A stretch of 64,000 nt of DNA, from assembly GCF_003711515.1 (NCBI RefSeq), contig NW_021167085.1, positions 1,094,575-1,158,574 of the forward strand. The letters run 5' to 3'. Positions 11,424-23,101 of the stretch are shown piece after piece. A model generated the notes under the pieces. The model ran no database searches, was not told the origin of the DNA, and saw only the letters and a list, made by a program, of their open reading frames with translations. The DNA is from Sodiomyces alkalinus F11. Its lineage: Eukaryota; Ascomycota; Sordariomycetes; Glomerellales; Plectosphaerellaceae. The number at the start of each line of letters is the position of its first letter. Position 1 is the first letter of the stretch. A program made the position numbers and the translations under genes.

Positions 11424-11945
11424 TGATGGACGACGGGAATGTGGGCGGTGGATTCGACGTCGAACAGGCCGTCTCCGCTTGGGGCGGTAATTTGCTTTGC
11501 GAGGAGGTGGGAAATGATGGCGTTGAATGGAGAAGACAGTAAAAATACCCAGCGAAAATAAAATAACAATGGAGGCCCATTCGAAACCTCTCATTCTTCT
11601 TCACCCCCGGTGTGGGAGACTTTAACACACGGCGCCCCAGCGTGCGACGACTTAATATGGTCACATGCAGTATCACAAGTGCGAGTATTCCACTGCTAAG
11701 GGTCGTCCGGTTTTCAGGTATTTAAGGGTATCATTCAAATTATTCTCGAGGATTCATTCACTCCTCTCGTGTTATATGACTCCCATACTGACCGATATAG
11801 GCAGCATCAACTGATTTAACATAACCGGGTTATTGTCATTTCAGTTCTTCCAGCTCTGACCTCTTCATCATATAATGCGATATCTCTCTCCCTTCCGTCT
11901 CTCTTCCTTCCCTGGGCCCAACTAGAGCGAAGGAAAATAAAAGTC
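11424..11945. other. Convergent 3' intergenic spacer
   Basis: Lies between the tail-to-tail ends of the SulP transporter and the cysteine-rich secreted protein. It would contain both 3' UTRs. No gene seen. Confidence 0.6.
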
Positions 11946-13391
11946 TCACAGCAAAACGTAAACCACACAGACAGCGACAACGACAGAATGCCGTACGGTA
12001 GAAAAGGAGCTCCACAGCGAGCCCGCCCCACTGCCAGGATCGAGAGGACCAGGGCCCTGATCGGCAACAGTGGGACCCGCCGGGGGCGTGGTGGGCGTGG
12101 TGGGCGTGGTGGGCGTGCCGGGCGAGAAGGACAGGGCACACGACGCGTCCATGGCCAACACGTCGCCGACGGCGTTGGTGGCCTCCATCTCGGGACACGA
12201 GAAGCCTTCGTCGTCGCCCGGTCCTCGGATCGTCCTCGAACGTGTCTGGGTGGTCGTGAAGGGTTGCGTGACCCACATGGTCGTCGTCTGCGTCGTGAAA
12301 GGTACGCAATTGGCCTGGCGCGGCAGTAGTAGGGGGTTGGCTGCTGCTATGGTGGGGTCGGGGTTCGAATCCCGGGCGCGAATGGCGGCGGCGGCGGCGG
12401 CGGCGGCGGGAGTGGTTGTGGGGCTGGCGGGCGGGTTGTATTGGAGGCCGCAGTCCTCGGCCAGCTCGAGAGTGGCGCCCTCGATGTTGGTGGCGGTCAT
12501 GGGAATGCAGGTGAATTCGGGGGCGTCCTCGGTCTCGGGGGCCGGGTCGCGCGTGATGGTCACGGTGCGGAACAGGGTGGTTGTGCTGCTCCAGGTGGAG
12601 GTCACGGTGCGGGTGGCGGGCGGGCAGGGCTTGCAGTAGCCGTCGGAGCCGCAGTAGCCGATGGAGCGGCAGCACTCATACCGGCAGCAGGTTGTATCGT
12701 TGTCGCAGGTGCCGCCCTGGCAGCACTGCTCGGTGTTCGGGTTGCGGCAGTAGCCGTTGGGGCAGCACGCCTGGGAGCGGGTGCAGGCCCAGACGGTGCC
12801 GGGCCCGGTGCAGCAGGTCTGGGTGTTCGGGTTGTAGCACTTGGAGTTGCCGCAGCGTCTTTGTCCTGAGGGGCAGCAGCCGCCGCCGACGCAGTCCCAG
12901 CCGCTGGGGCAGACGATGTAGTCGCTGCAGCACTTCTCACTGGACGGGTCGTAGCAACTATTGGCGCTGCATAGCCTCGTGTTCCCCCGGCAGCAACCAA
13001 CGGAGACGCAGGTGTCTCCGTTGGGGCAGCACCTTACGCCGTCTGCGCAGATGTCTGTACGGGGGAGGAGGGGTTGTGTTATCGTTAGCTGTTCGTGGTG
13101 TTTCTGGTTCTGCTTCTACGGGGTGCTGGACGTACAGTGTCCGGGGTTCACGCATTGGCGCTGTCTCGGCATGAGAGCGACAAGTCCGAGTTCGTTGCCG
13201 TCCAAGTCCTCGGATGATACAACGGACGAGTTTGCGCTGGTTTCTGGCACGAGAAGATCACTGAGCTGGGCCTCGGACGAATCGATTGTGGATAGTCCTA
13301 GTCCCATGGCGAGTTGCGGTATCTGGTTGGCCCGTGACGGACAAACCGCTGCCCAGAGGGCGAAGACGAGCACGGCCAGAAGTCGACCCAT
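11946..13391 (-). CDS. Secreted cysteine-rich, probably GPI-anchored protein with duplicated C-terminal module
   Basis: Two exons, 13136-13391 and 11946-13054, giving 454 aa. Residues 1-21 (MGRLLAVLVFALWAAVCPSRA) form a signal peptide. A region of about 150 residues rich in CC pairs follows, with repeated GxxCCPxG and YxPxxxxCC patterns, as in small fungal wall proteins of the CCPNG type. Two copies of a Thr-rich module come next, each with the core FxCxxMxATNxxGxxLxxxxxCxLxxxP. The C-terminus has PTTPTTPTTPP, then small residues and a hydrophobic tail ending VVAVCVVYVLL, as expected for GPI attachment. I infer a cell-wall or plasma-membrane surface protein; the exact family is unknown to me. 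The intron uses donor GTACGT and acceptor TACAG with phase 1. Confidence 0.8.
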
Positions 13392-14672
13392 CACGGCAGC
13401 CTCTTTTTTTTGTTTCCTTTTAACGGATTGAGGGGGGAGGAAGAGAAGACGGCGACGTGTCAAGTGGTTTTGTCGAGATTTACCCGCGAACCTGTCTACC
13501 AGAAGTAAAGGATGCCCTGGGAGATGTCGAGAGGTTCCAGGTGAGGGAACTCCCAGAAGACGAGCAGATGGAAAACTTTCCGCCTGGACTTTGGCCGCAG
13601 ATTGGGCACAGGATATTATTAGTCCTGGTGGTCCTCGTGGTCCTGGAATTCCAAGCTTTCCCAGCATACATAGACATAGACTGGTCCTGTGTACCGACCA
13701 AGGCCGAAGTCAGCCTTGGCGTACGAGGTAATACCGCTAGAAAGAAAATGGCAGACAAAGACGGAATAACCAATCATGGGATCGGCAACTTCATCGTCGG
13801 GACTCGCGTGCGGAGGGGTGGACAGTTTGATGACCCGAGGCCAGACAGGGGATGCTGGATGCAGATGCAGATGCAGATGCAGGGCGGGCAGCTGTTGGAG
13901 TGGTCCGGCATCATTCGCGACCCGTCGACAGCCCGGCCCGCCCTCGGAGATCCAATCCATGAAAGCACAGTCATGTTTGTGAGGTGTGAGTGAGCAGGCT
14001 GGTTCAGTTCGGGTTCATCAAGCTGAGCAGATGCCGTCCTTGTTAACAGGAAGCCCGCCCACTGGTGTTGATGTACGAAGCACCTTAAGTTGCAAGGCAC
14101 CGAAGGTAAGGTAACTAACGTACCTTATGTTGCGGCGGTGGTCCGTGCCCACAACCAACCAATCAGGTTGCCGCATTTAGGTAGCCAAACCTCCTCGAGG
14201 CTTAGCCGAGGATCTAGATAGCTTCCTCTTCCACACACTCAATATATCCGTTTAGTGTCACATTCCACACCTTATAGTATATCCTACATGTACGGAATAC
14301 CCCGTACCACGGAGTACAAACGACGAGTACAAGTCCAGTCGCTGTGAAGGTGCTCACATGACATTGATCGGAGTAGCGAATAAGATGCCATCGCTGCTTC
14401 TTAGTGGGAACCCCACGTTCTGACGCCATTTCAGACCTGACCTTGACCCCTTGGGGTACTTCCCAAGTTTAAACCCGAACACGGGCCGCAAACTGGCCGT
14501 CGACTTTCCATTTTCGCCACTTATACAATACGTAGTTCTGTCGCCGTCATATGATCTCCCTAAGAAGATCAACTCGAAGGTTGCCATCAGACAAAAAAGT
14601 GCCGGAAAGAGGAAAGAAAGAGGTTAAAAAAAGAGGTAAAAGTCAAGAAAGGCAAAAGGGACTGCCAAAGAG
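13392..14672. other. Divergent intergenic, cysteine-rich gene / STK19-like
   Basis: Both promoters must lie here. It contains a GATGCA hexamer repeat (about 13855-13882) and GGTAAGGTA/GTACCTTA motifs near 14105-14130. No gene recognised. Confidence 0.55.
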
Positions 14673-15938
14673 ATGAGCAGTCTACACTCTCTGCTCAAAG
14701 GGGGGAGGATAAAAAAATCAAGACCAACATCCACAACAGCTTCCCAGTCAACCTCACCGCGCAAGACAAACAGCAACAGAAAACCAAGCCCCAAGAAACC
14801 CGCACAGAAGCACCATGACTCCGACGAGGAAGACTTCTTCCAAGATCACCTCGACGACCGAGGCCTCGTAGCAACCCTCGCCACCGACCTGTCCCTCCGC
14901 GACGTACCGCAGGCCATGGCCTACGCTCTATCCCGCATGTTCTCCCCCGTACCGGAACGCGCCTCCGGCCTCTCGAGCACCCGCATCGCATCCGTCCTGT
15001 CCAGGCGACGAGACATGCCCCCGATCGTGACCACAGGCCACGTCCACGCCGTACTGCAAGCCTCGCCCGCGGCCGTGGAGCGGGAAGTCGCCCACCTGGA
15101 GGCCCAGGGGGCGCTGCGGCGGATCCGCGTCCGGGGCCGCCGCTTCGGCGAGGCACTCATCGCCGCGGCGGAGTACGAACGGCTCGTGAAAGACAGCGAG
15201 GCGCTCGACGAGGCCGCCAAGGAGGCGTTCCTGCGGTTCCTGGCCGAGAACCCCCGCGCGGCCGTCGTCGTGCGCGGCGCCGTAGGGGGCGGCCAGCGGG
15301 CCGAGGACGCCTTGATACGCGCAGGCTTCCTGACCGGTCGGGGGGCGTGGGGAACTGGCGGTGTTGGGGACGCGAGTAGGGATGCGCCGCGGGGGCTGCG
15401 CTACGCAGCTGGCGGCGCCTCGGCCGTTTCGCGAAGGCGGTCCGGTTCCGGGAAACTACCGAGCGTGGAGACCGTGGCGAGGGCGCCGAGCGGCTCCGTT
15501 CAGGCGGTGGGAGGTCCGGGCGCCGTGTACGCGGCCGGGGGCGGGGGAGGCGGCGGTGGGGCCGGGTTGGCACGGTTAGCGGATTCCGCTGCCGAGTCGG
15601 AACTAGACTACGTCCTCGCCGTGCCGGGACATGGCTTCTTCCTCAAGCTGGTCTCGGCGGCGGTTGAGCACCTGACGGAATTGCTGGGCAAGTCCCGCTT
15701 CGGCGAGATGCCCGAGAGCCTCCTGAGGGAGCGGTGGGACGGGGGCATCGCACGCGACGAAGCCAGGTTGGCGCGGCGGGCGCGAGGGGAGTGGGCTGGC
15801 GTGCTGCCCGGGCGGACACGGAAATGGAAGGAGTTTTACGGGCTCCGATTCGCGTGGGTGCTCGAAGAGGCCATGGGCGCTGGCCTGGTCGAAGTCTTCG
15901 AGACGGGGAGTGTTGGCAGGGGAGTTCGGAAGCTGTGA
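14673..15938 (+). CDS. STK19-like winged-helix nuclear protein
   Basis: Single exon of 421 aa. Residues 1-45 are basic and Ser/Pro-rich, an expected nuclear-targeting region. The folded part starts near DLSLRDVPQAMAYALSRMF and continues through TTGHVHAVLQASPAAVEREVAHLEAQGALRRIRVRG, a winged-helix-like segment, then RAEDALIRAGFL. A final block (HGFFLKLVSAAVEHLTELL, WKEFYGLRFAWVLEEAMGAGLVEVFETGSVGRGVRKL) matches the STK19 C-terminus. Human STK19, despite its name, is best supported as a chromatin-bound DNA-binding factor in transcription-coupled repair. I see no kinase motifs (no GxGxxG loop, HRD or DFG). A Gly run near residue 289 is an insertion typical of low-complexity loops. Function here is inferred from the family. 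Confidence 0.8.
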   Translation: MSSLHSLLKGGRIKKSRPTSTTASQSTSPRKTNSNRKPSPKKPAQKHHDSDEEDFFQDHLDDRGLVATLATDLSLRDVPQAMAYALSRMFSPVPERASGLSSTRIASVLSRRRDMPPIVTTGHVHAVLQASPAAVEREVAHLEAQGALRRIRVRGRRFGEALIAAAEYERLVKDSEALDEAAKEAFLRFLAENPRAAVVVRGAVGGGQRAEDALIRAGFLTGRGAWGTGGVGDASRDAPRGLRYAAGGASAVSRRRSGSGKLPSVETVARAPSGSVQAVGGPGAVYAAGGGGGGGGAGLARLADSAAESELDYVLAVPGHGFFLKLVSAAVEHLTELLGKSRFGEMPESLLRERWDGGIARDEARLARRARGEWAGVLPGRTRKWKEFYGLRFAWVLEEAMGAGLVEVFETGSVGRGVRKL

Positions 15939-18900
15939 CATGTGATGGAGGTATAGAGCACGAAGTAGTGTACATGCCTATCTATAAGGTACCTACAACC
16001 ATGACCTACGTGTCCCTATCCGTACCAACTTGACTTGCCCGGAATAAGGTAATGGGACTAGGCGGGAAATCGGCTGCCTGTCAACGTCTCCAAGGTAAGG
16101 TACTTATTAAGTTACTGGCGGTTTATCCGTCCCGTTGAAGGGCCCCGATAATTGAAATGAAGCTTGTTCTCCTGCGGTGATACCGACTCGGAAACATATC
16201 CAGACTTCCCGCCTTGGCTCGATTGATATATTAACCTCCGGCTTGATGATTATAGCCGAACGGGATGATGCGACCGGCAATGTCGCGAGAATGTCACGTT
16301 CGCTCAGACGTAGGCTAGCGGTTAGTTTGAGTTGTGGCGTCAGTAGCTTCGCTGTGGCTGCTCTATGTAGATGCTGAATCCCGAGACATCTCTTGATGTA
16401 TCCGTACTGAGCGTGTGTACGTTGTACAGAATAGAGTGGGCGGATGGTTTCGTAAGGTAGGTAGGTAGAGAAAGTACGAACGAGGCTGATCATGGGACGG
16501 GTGGTAAGGACCCTGATGCGATCCTTTCATTCCAAGGGTCTCGGAATCTAACGCTATACATGACAGCTGGGAGTTGTATCATCATGTAATCGTCATTATT
16601 TTCCTTTTCTTTTAAAGGAGAAGAATTGGCTTTAGTACTCCTGTGGCTAGAAAGATAAGATGGGACTCAACTAATGCCTAACGGAGTACGGATACATCGT
16701 GGATTCGTTCGAACACCACCGAGAATGTTGCTCTTGAAGGACCCTAGATCCTGGAGAGGGCAAGTCGAACCGAAGGGTTCAGGAGTTTTGTGCGTGCATG
16801 GATCACATAGTGATACCTACCTCATAAGGACCAATCGGGAGGTGATGAACGCAAGTTGGAGAGTGTGATGGGTGCGCGGAGATTACGCTCTAGCCATTTT
16901 TGGTTCCCTCGCGCCTCTTGGCCGGGATGATAAGTGGTGATGTGATGATGGTGATCCCGAATGGACGAATGGACGAGAAAATGTTTGTTTTTGCGAAACG
17001 AAGTGCGGAGTAATTACTCGTGGGCATTCCGATACTTCATGCCATTGGCACTTCGAGAAGCAAGTTCTTCTCTTCTGTCATGAGGTAAAGGTAATTATCA
17101 AGATTCGCACTGAAGCCCTGATGTTGCCAGTTCGCAGTCTGATTTGCGGACGCTCGTCCAATGGATGATCCTTCCTTCTCCTTCGCACAGCGAACAATTG
17201 AAATAGCAACGTCGACGATGAAAACAACCAGAAGGAAGAAAACCATATTGCTAGCTGCCGGTTATTCCCCCCTATGTCCGGCTGAGGTGAGTGATATGAA
17301 CCAGAGAAGTTTCTTCCGCCCACTGGCGTAGCATCAACGTTGCTGTACGTTGTACACACAACGGCGCAGGCAGTGTTACAACGTACATGCTACATTAGCC
17401 AGGGATGCTCATTAAAGTTGCATTGCACCTTGCATGAAGCACAGAATATGGAGATTATGTACCAGGGATGCCGGTTACCCGCCATGCTACCGAGCACGAA
17501 AGCAGGTACGGTCACTATGCGTACATGTACAGAGTGCATTGTGCATTTGATCGATCGGGAACGGAATAGTCGGTGTTGATAACAAACCCCTGCTTTCATT
17601 GACGAGTTCGCAAAAGAAGACGAGTGACGGGGAAAGGAAAACTACCTAACGGATATAGGATATATAAGGTAGGATAGGACAAAACACCGACTTGGATGCA
17701 TCAGAGGGAGAGGAGAAGGCACGGAAAGACAGGAAAGGGACAGCTGGTCTCGCAAGTACAACGTACCGCACAAGACCTCGTCAATCCCTGATTAAGGTAA
17801 GGTACTACGGGTAACTACCTACCTTAGGTAGTACTCGGCAACGAGCTGCCATGTAGGTACCTTACAGACTGCGAAGTAGTTGTACGGATGACTTCGTATT
17901 ACAGTGTACAGTCGATGCACCCCGACTCGTCTGAAGGCGTGGGGTAGGAGAGACATGTCGGGTTCGTTGAACGAATCACTGTCCCTTCCCTGGCCACTAC
18001 CTTAGTGCCCTGGCCGGCCAGGAGAGACCGAAGAGGCTTTGGGGAGAATTGGGGAGACGAAATGTGCTGATGCACGGAGGACCAACCAACAACCAAAAGG
18101 CACGGCATACAACGTGTATGGATGAGATAACGACTTGGCCTCTGAAGGTCTTCCTCCACTGTCCATCAACTCATACAATACCCAACCATATTTACCCATA
18201 CCAAAATTACAACGTACTTCGTACCTGTATGCGTGGTGATTAGCTATGCCGGAAGTGGATTCTTCAACCACGCGCACTCTGCCCTTGCACATTTGACCTT
18301 GCCCCTTGCAGGCGTGATAAACAGGGACTCGTCTCGTAGGTCGATACCGTCGTCAGACCATCAGACATCTGCGCCTCTATTGAGTTGAGAGTTCCTGAGG
18401 GATGAAAGGTGAGTGCAATGACGGAAGGAGATTTTCGCCACAACATAAGGTAGGTAGTTCAATTCGAGAAGGAAAGGGACCAAACAAGGGAAGGAACTGG
18501 GGTATGAAGTACGGATATTACCTACTTCTTAGTTAGGATTTGCTTAGTACAGACAGAAGAAATAATAAATGGAAGGGAAGGGCAAGAGGGAAGGGGGGAG
18601 AGGAGGGAAAAGGGCAAAGGGCGGCGGGGAGAGAAAAAAGGGGCTGGGCACGAATAACGAGCGAGGAGTATCCGAACGAAGAAGTACAAAGTCCTTGGTA
18701 CCTACTTGAGGTAGGTACCTCGATACCTCGACAAGTACGAAACCAACACTCCGTCCCTGCCCGTCCGGGGTAAACCCACAGGAGCAGATGTCTGTCCATC
18801 TCCTCCCATCACTTCTCCTTCCTACCTTATCATTCATTGATACCTGTTCAGTCTCAACACAGCAGTGTCGTCGTTTCGAGTGAGCGAACAGTGATATCGC

Positions 18901-20198
18901 CCGTGGTCCGCCAGCGCCTTGTTTCTAGGTCGTTTTTGCTGCCGACTGTCGTTCGTTATCCTTGTACCCACTCTCCTTGCTTTGCACGGGCTATCAGAAA
19001 CGCCTCTTTTTTTTCTCGTTGCTTTTTTTCGCTACCTACTTTTCTGTTCTTGACTCGTCGTCCCTGTTTCGTCCCTGTTGTACCACACATTCCGACCTTC
19101 ACTTCTCCACCTTACACCACCTTTCCTCCACACGCGGCACGCGACTCGGCCCAAACAATTAGTTTGGCTTCAAGACACTGGCGTCGAAGGTGAAGGCGGT
19201 TACTCTCATCGTATTGGTGGTCTGTTTCCCTCGTGGGTATCGAAACGGTATTGAAACGGTCAAAAGTCAGCCCAGAAAGAAAGTGCAGAAGGCGGGCTTC
19301 AACCACCGGCGAGTCGACGCTTTTCGTCCCGCTCCCTTCCCTTTCCGCGACACTTCCTTTCTCTCGACCTCCTTCCTCCGACATCACCTCGACAGCACCC
19401 ATCTTTACTACCGACATACGGCTCCGCGACTCGGTCACTAATCCAAAAATCCGCTTCCACCCGACGACGAACGACTCGGCCCCCTTCCCCTCCCGCGACG
19501 TCTCGAAGTCCCCAATTCGTTCCCTTGAGCCTCTCGATTTCATTCGATATCCCTTCGTTTTTTCGAAGATACTGTCCCCTCGCTGTCTCTATAGGAAGCG
19601 TTTTTTGCTGTTTGCGATTTGTCATCGGGTTTCTGCCCCATCTTCGTCTCGACTTTCGACTTCAACCGCGACTCTGAAATCCTGAACATTGTCAAGTCGC
19701 GTACACGCACAGCACAGGACACGGAACCTGAGACGGAATACTGGCGTCGTGGAATCAAACATATTCCTTGCGCAGCGTTCTTATCTACATACAATTGGCT
19801 ACATCGAGTCGACGCTCTCGGATATACGTAACCAGCTTGTTGGACCTTGTCTCCTCCTGCATTTCCGCTCGCTCTACCTTCCCGCCTTACCCACGCCCTC
19901 ATCGGACACCGCTCTCTGGGCTTCCACCGTGAAATTCATCAACGTCGTGACAGTCCTCGTCTTAGTCTTTGGTAAGTTCCCCGCCTCTTTGGGTCGCCGT
20001 ACTGCCCAGTCCTGTTTACAACCACATCTTCTCCGACTGACTTTCCTAGTTGGTGTGACAGACCTTCATGGCTACCCCCTCGTCTTGAGCCATCTGCGAA
20101 TAGAGACGTCACATAGGCAACCGCGACCGCATTCCATTTTCAGCCTCCTCCCCGCAGAAACCGCGCACACCCCGCCGGACATCCGTCATACAACCACC
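15939..20198. other. Gene-poor intergenic stretch, ends in kinesin leader
   Basis: About 4.2 kb with no convincing gene. Short frames on both strands lack conserved features or coherent exon signals. It contains TACCTACC/GGTACCT motifs (near 16460, 17815-17860 and 18540-18720), a purine tract (about 18568-18645) and, from about 18960, the CT-rich leader of the kinesin gene. A plausible leader intron lies at 19972-20049 (GTAAGT, branch ACTGAC, acceptor CCTAG). Confidence 0.5.
18697..18719. repeat. Perfect inverted repeat, 9-bp arms, 5-nt loop
   Basis: GGTACCTAC, loop TTGAG, then GTAGGTACC. The arms are exact reverse complements and each contains the GGTACC palindrome. Same motif family as the inverted repeat at 7189-7209. 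Confidence 0.8.
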
Positions 20199-23101
20199 AT
20201 GACGACCACACTTCCACGCCCCTCCCGCCCCTCAAACGGGCCACCGACCATCGCACTTCCTGCACTCCCTGTCTCTAAGACTCGCAAGAGCACCGGAGCC
20301 CTTCCGTCCCCTACCAACAAGTCTGCCCCCAACACACCTAGGAGCGGCCTTAGGGCCCCCTCGACCACCTTCGCTCCTCCTCCGTCCCCGGCCCCAACAT
20401 CCGCCTTGCCTCAGCCTCGAGCGGTCTCTACCATCGGCACCCCGGCCAGGACCCTTCGAAAAACCGTCAGCATTAATTCATTTCCGCAACCACCACGGAA
20501 CGAGACCCGCATTAACAGTCTGCCGCCGAGCCCACTAGGCCTCGACGCCTCCCGCAACTCGGCGCGCAAGCCGAAAAACCCCACCACACCTTCGTACCTG
20601 CATCTAAGCAATAGCACCCCGAGTCTCCTCAACAACAGTGGGGAGGGCAAGTCAATATCTAGCGCTAGCGTGCGCATGTCAGATGGCCTGTTCAGCGTCT
20701 CCTCGCCTCCTCAAAGCCGCAGCTCCTCGGCCCAGGATTCTTATTCCACCTCCGCCACCACCTACGACGATTTGGCCGACGGAGCGGCATCCAGACACGC
20801 GGGCGACTCGAGCGAAAAGAGGTCATCGAAGACGGACGGAAAGGGCAACGTCCTTGTCAGTGTGAGGGTTCGGCCAGACGCAGGAGGCAATGAAAATAAC
20901 AAAACCGAAGGAGAATGGATGGTGGATGGCCGGAGGGCACTCATATCATGCCGTGGCAAGGAGGGCGGCGACTATCACTATGGTACGATAAGACCCTTTC
21001 AACCGGCGGAGCGACGCGCCTGATGCATACTAACACCATCTTCTAATTTCATGTAGATAACGTCTTCTCAACGCACGACGACAACGGCAAAGTGTACGAT
21101 CATATCGCGAAGCGGCTTGTTCGCCGCGTCATGGAAGGTTACCATGGCACAGTATTCGCCTACGGAATGACTGGCACCGGCAAGACCTTCTCCATGCAAG
21201 GCACGGCCACTTCTCCTGGCGTCATCCCCCTTGCTATCACCGACATCTTCTCCTATATTAGGGAGACCCCGTCCAGGGAATTTCTGCTACGCGTCAGTTA
21301 TCTTGAGATCTATAATGAGAGGATCCACGACCTCCTCAGCATGTCCACAGGCGGCGGTATCGGCAGTAACGCAGGGCAGGATGAGATCAAGCTGCGCGAA
21401 GACGCCAAGCGGGGCGTCTACGCCACGCCACTCAAGGAGGAAATTGTGCAAAGCCCTACCCAACTTCTCCGAGTAATCGCTCGCGGTGACCAAGCTCGCA
21501 GGACTGCGAGCACCCAGTTCAATTCGCGGAGCTCGCGAAGTCATGCCGTCGTCCAAATCGTCGTGGAGAGCCGAGAGCGCGTGCCGGGAAATACAGGGGG
21601 CGAGAGCAAGCGATCCGGCATGCTCCCCGGCGGTGTCCGTGTGTCAACGCTGAGTCTGATCGATCTGGCTGGCTCGGAAAAAGCCGCCGAGTCGAAGGAA
21701 CGCCGAACCGAGGGCTCGCATATCAACAAGAGTCTACTGACGCTAGGGACTGTCATCTCCAAGCTGTCCGACCATAAAGACAAGGATGGCAAATCTGATG
21801 GGAAAGAGGGAAAGCATTTACCCTACCGAGACAGCAAATTGACGCGGCTACTGCAGGGCGCGCTATCCGGCAATTCCCTGGTTAGCATTCTGTGTACGAT
21901 ACAGATCGGCTCGGCCGGAAGCGCCGCCGCCGCTAACAGCCACACCACGGAGACAATCAACACCCTCAAATTCGCGTCAAGGGCGAAGAACAACATCGTC
22001 AGCCATGCCAAGAAAGCCGAGGAAGCGTTGGGCAGTGGCGGCGACGGCGGCGCAAGGGTGTTGTTGGAACGTTACCGTATGGAGATCCTCGAGCTGCGGC
22101 AACAACTAGAGCTGCAGGCCAAGGCGAAGAAGGATCGGAAGGCTCTAGAAGAAGAGGAGAAGGTCGCTGAGGAAGAGAAGGCCAGAGAGCTGGAGGCCGA
22201 GTATCGGCACGAGGAGCAGATGCTCGAGATGCAGCTGGCACGTACGGCACTCAAGGAGCGCATCGACCATTTGAACCGCCTCATTCTAAGCTCCAAGTCG
22301 ATCGGCGTGAACAGTGGTTCCTTCAGTTCGCTGGGTGTCCGGGCTTCCATGTTATCAACGCGGTCCTCGGTGGCCACTCCGACGAGCGGCCGACCAACGA
22401 TTGAGAGGTCGTCATCCTTAACTTCGGCATCGTCGACGGTCGGTCGCCGCTCCAGCGGCGGCGGCCAGAGGCTTTCCGGCGGAGAAACGGGGCCAGAGGA
22501 CGACGATAGTGTGGGCGAGTTTGGGGATAGCGTAGCGTCGCTCGCCGCTCAGAACCGAGCTCTGCAGGCCGACCTCGCCGACAAGAACCGATACATTCAG
22601 ACTCTCGAGAAACGACTAGTACAGGCGCGGAGGGCCAGCTCTTCCCGAGCGTCTACTGGCTTCTCCGCCACGAGTAAGGGCATTCTCGTTGGAGAAGACC
22701 ACAGCGTGGCGGCGCTGCTCAAGGACAAGGATGCCGAGATCATAGACCTTCGAGCACGGCTGGACGACAAAGACCGGATACTCGCGGCGCTACGCACCGC
22801 AGCCAGATCCCGAGACGTCGCCGAGGGCACCACGGACGGGAGGACTTCACAGCTCCTCGACAACATGCCACAACCGCCGCTCAGCCCGCCCGCGACGGTG
22901 ACACCTGGTACGGGAGCGTTGGACACCCGCAAACGACGGAAGAGCGTGGATGAAATGAGTAAGATGCTGGAGGAGATGATTCATGAGCGGGTCGAGAACG
23001 GCCAGATTATTCGCGGTACCCGAGGGAGTGTCCGGGTCGCAGATCATCGTAGGCTCGAGTCTCTGCCCGAGCCTGCTGCGGAACTAGAGCCGCTCGCATA
23101 A
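20199..23101 (+). CDS. Kinesin-7 family motor, KipA/Kip2-like
   Basis: Two exons, 20199-20982 and 21057-23101, giving 942 aa. Residues 1-215 are Ser/Pro/Thr-rich and disordered. The motor domain begins at VLVSVRVRP. Visible nucleotide motifs are the P-loop GMTGTGKT (about 298-305), switch I NSRSSRSHAV and switch II DLAGSEK, with LPYRDSKLTRLLQ after them. Coiled coil follows the motor (LRQQLELQAKAKK, EEEEKVAEEEKARELEAEY), then ADLADKNRYIQTLEKRL, and a KSVDEMSKMLEEMIHERVENG block near the tail. KipA-type kinesin-7 motors walk to microtubule plus ends and set polarity markers at hyphal tips. The frame upstream of 20199 stays open to 19689, so a longer N-terminus cannot be excluded, but the CCACCATGACG context and disordered content favour this start. 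Confidence 0.92.

Noticed and set aside
12350..12395. tRNA-like T-arm (GGGGTTCGAATCCC) on the plus strand
   Set aside because: It lies inside the coding exon of the cysteine-rich surface protein, the stem has a mismatch, and no A-box, anticodon arm or acceptor stem fits around it.
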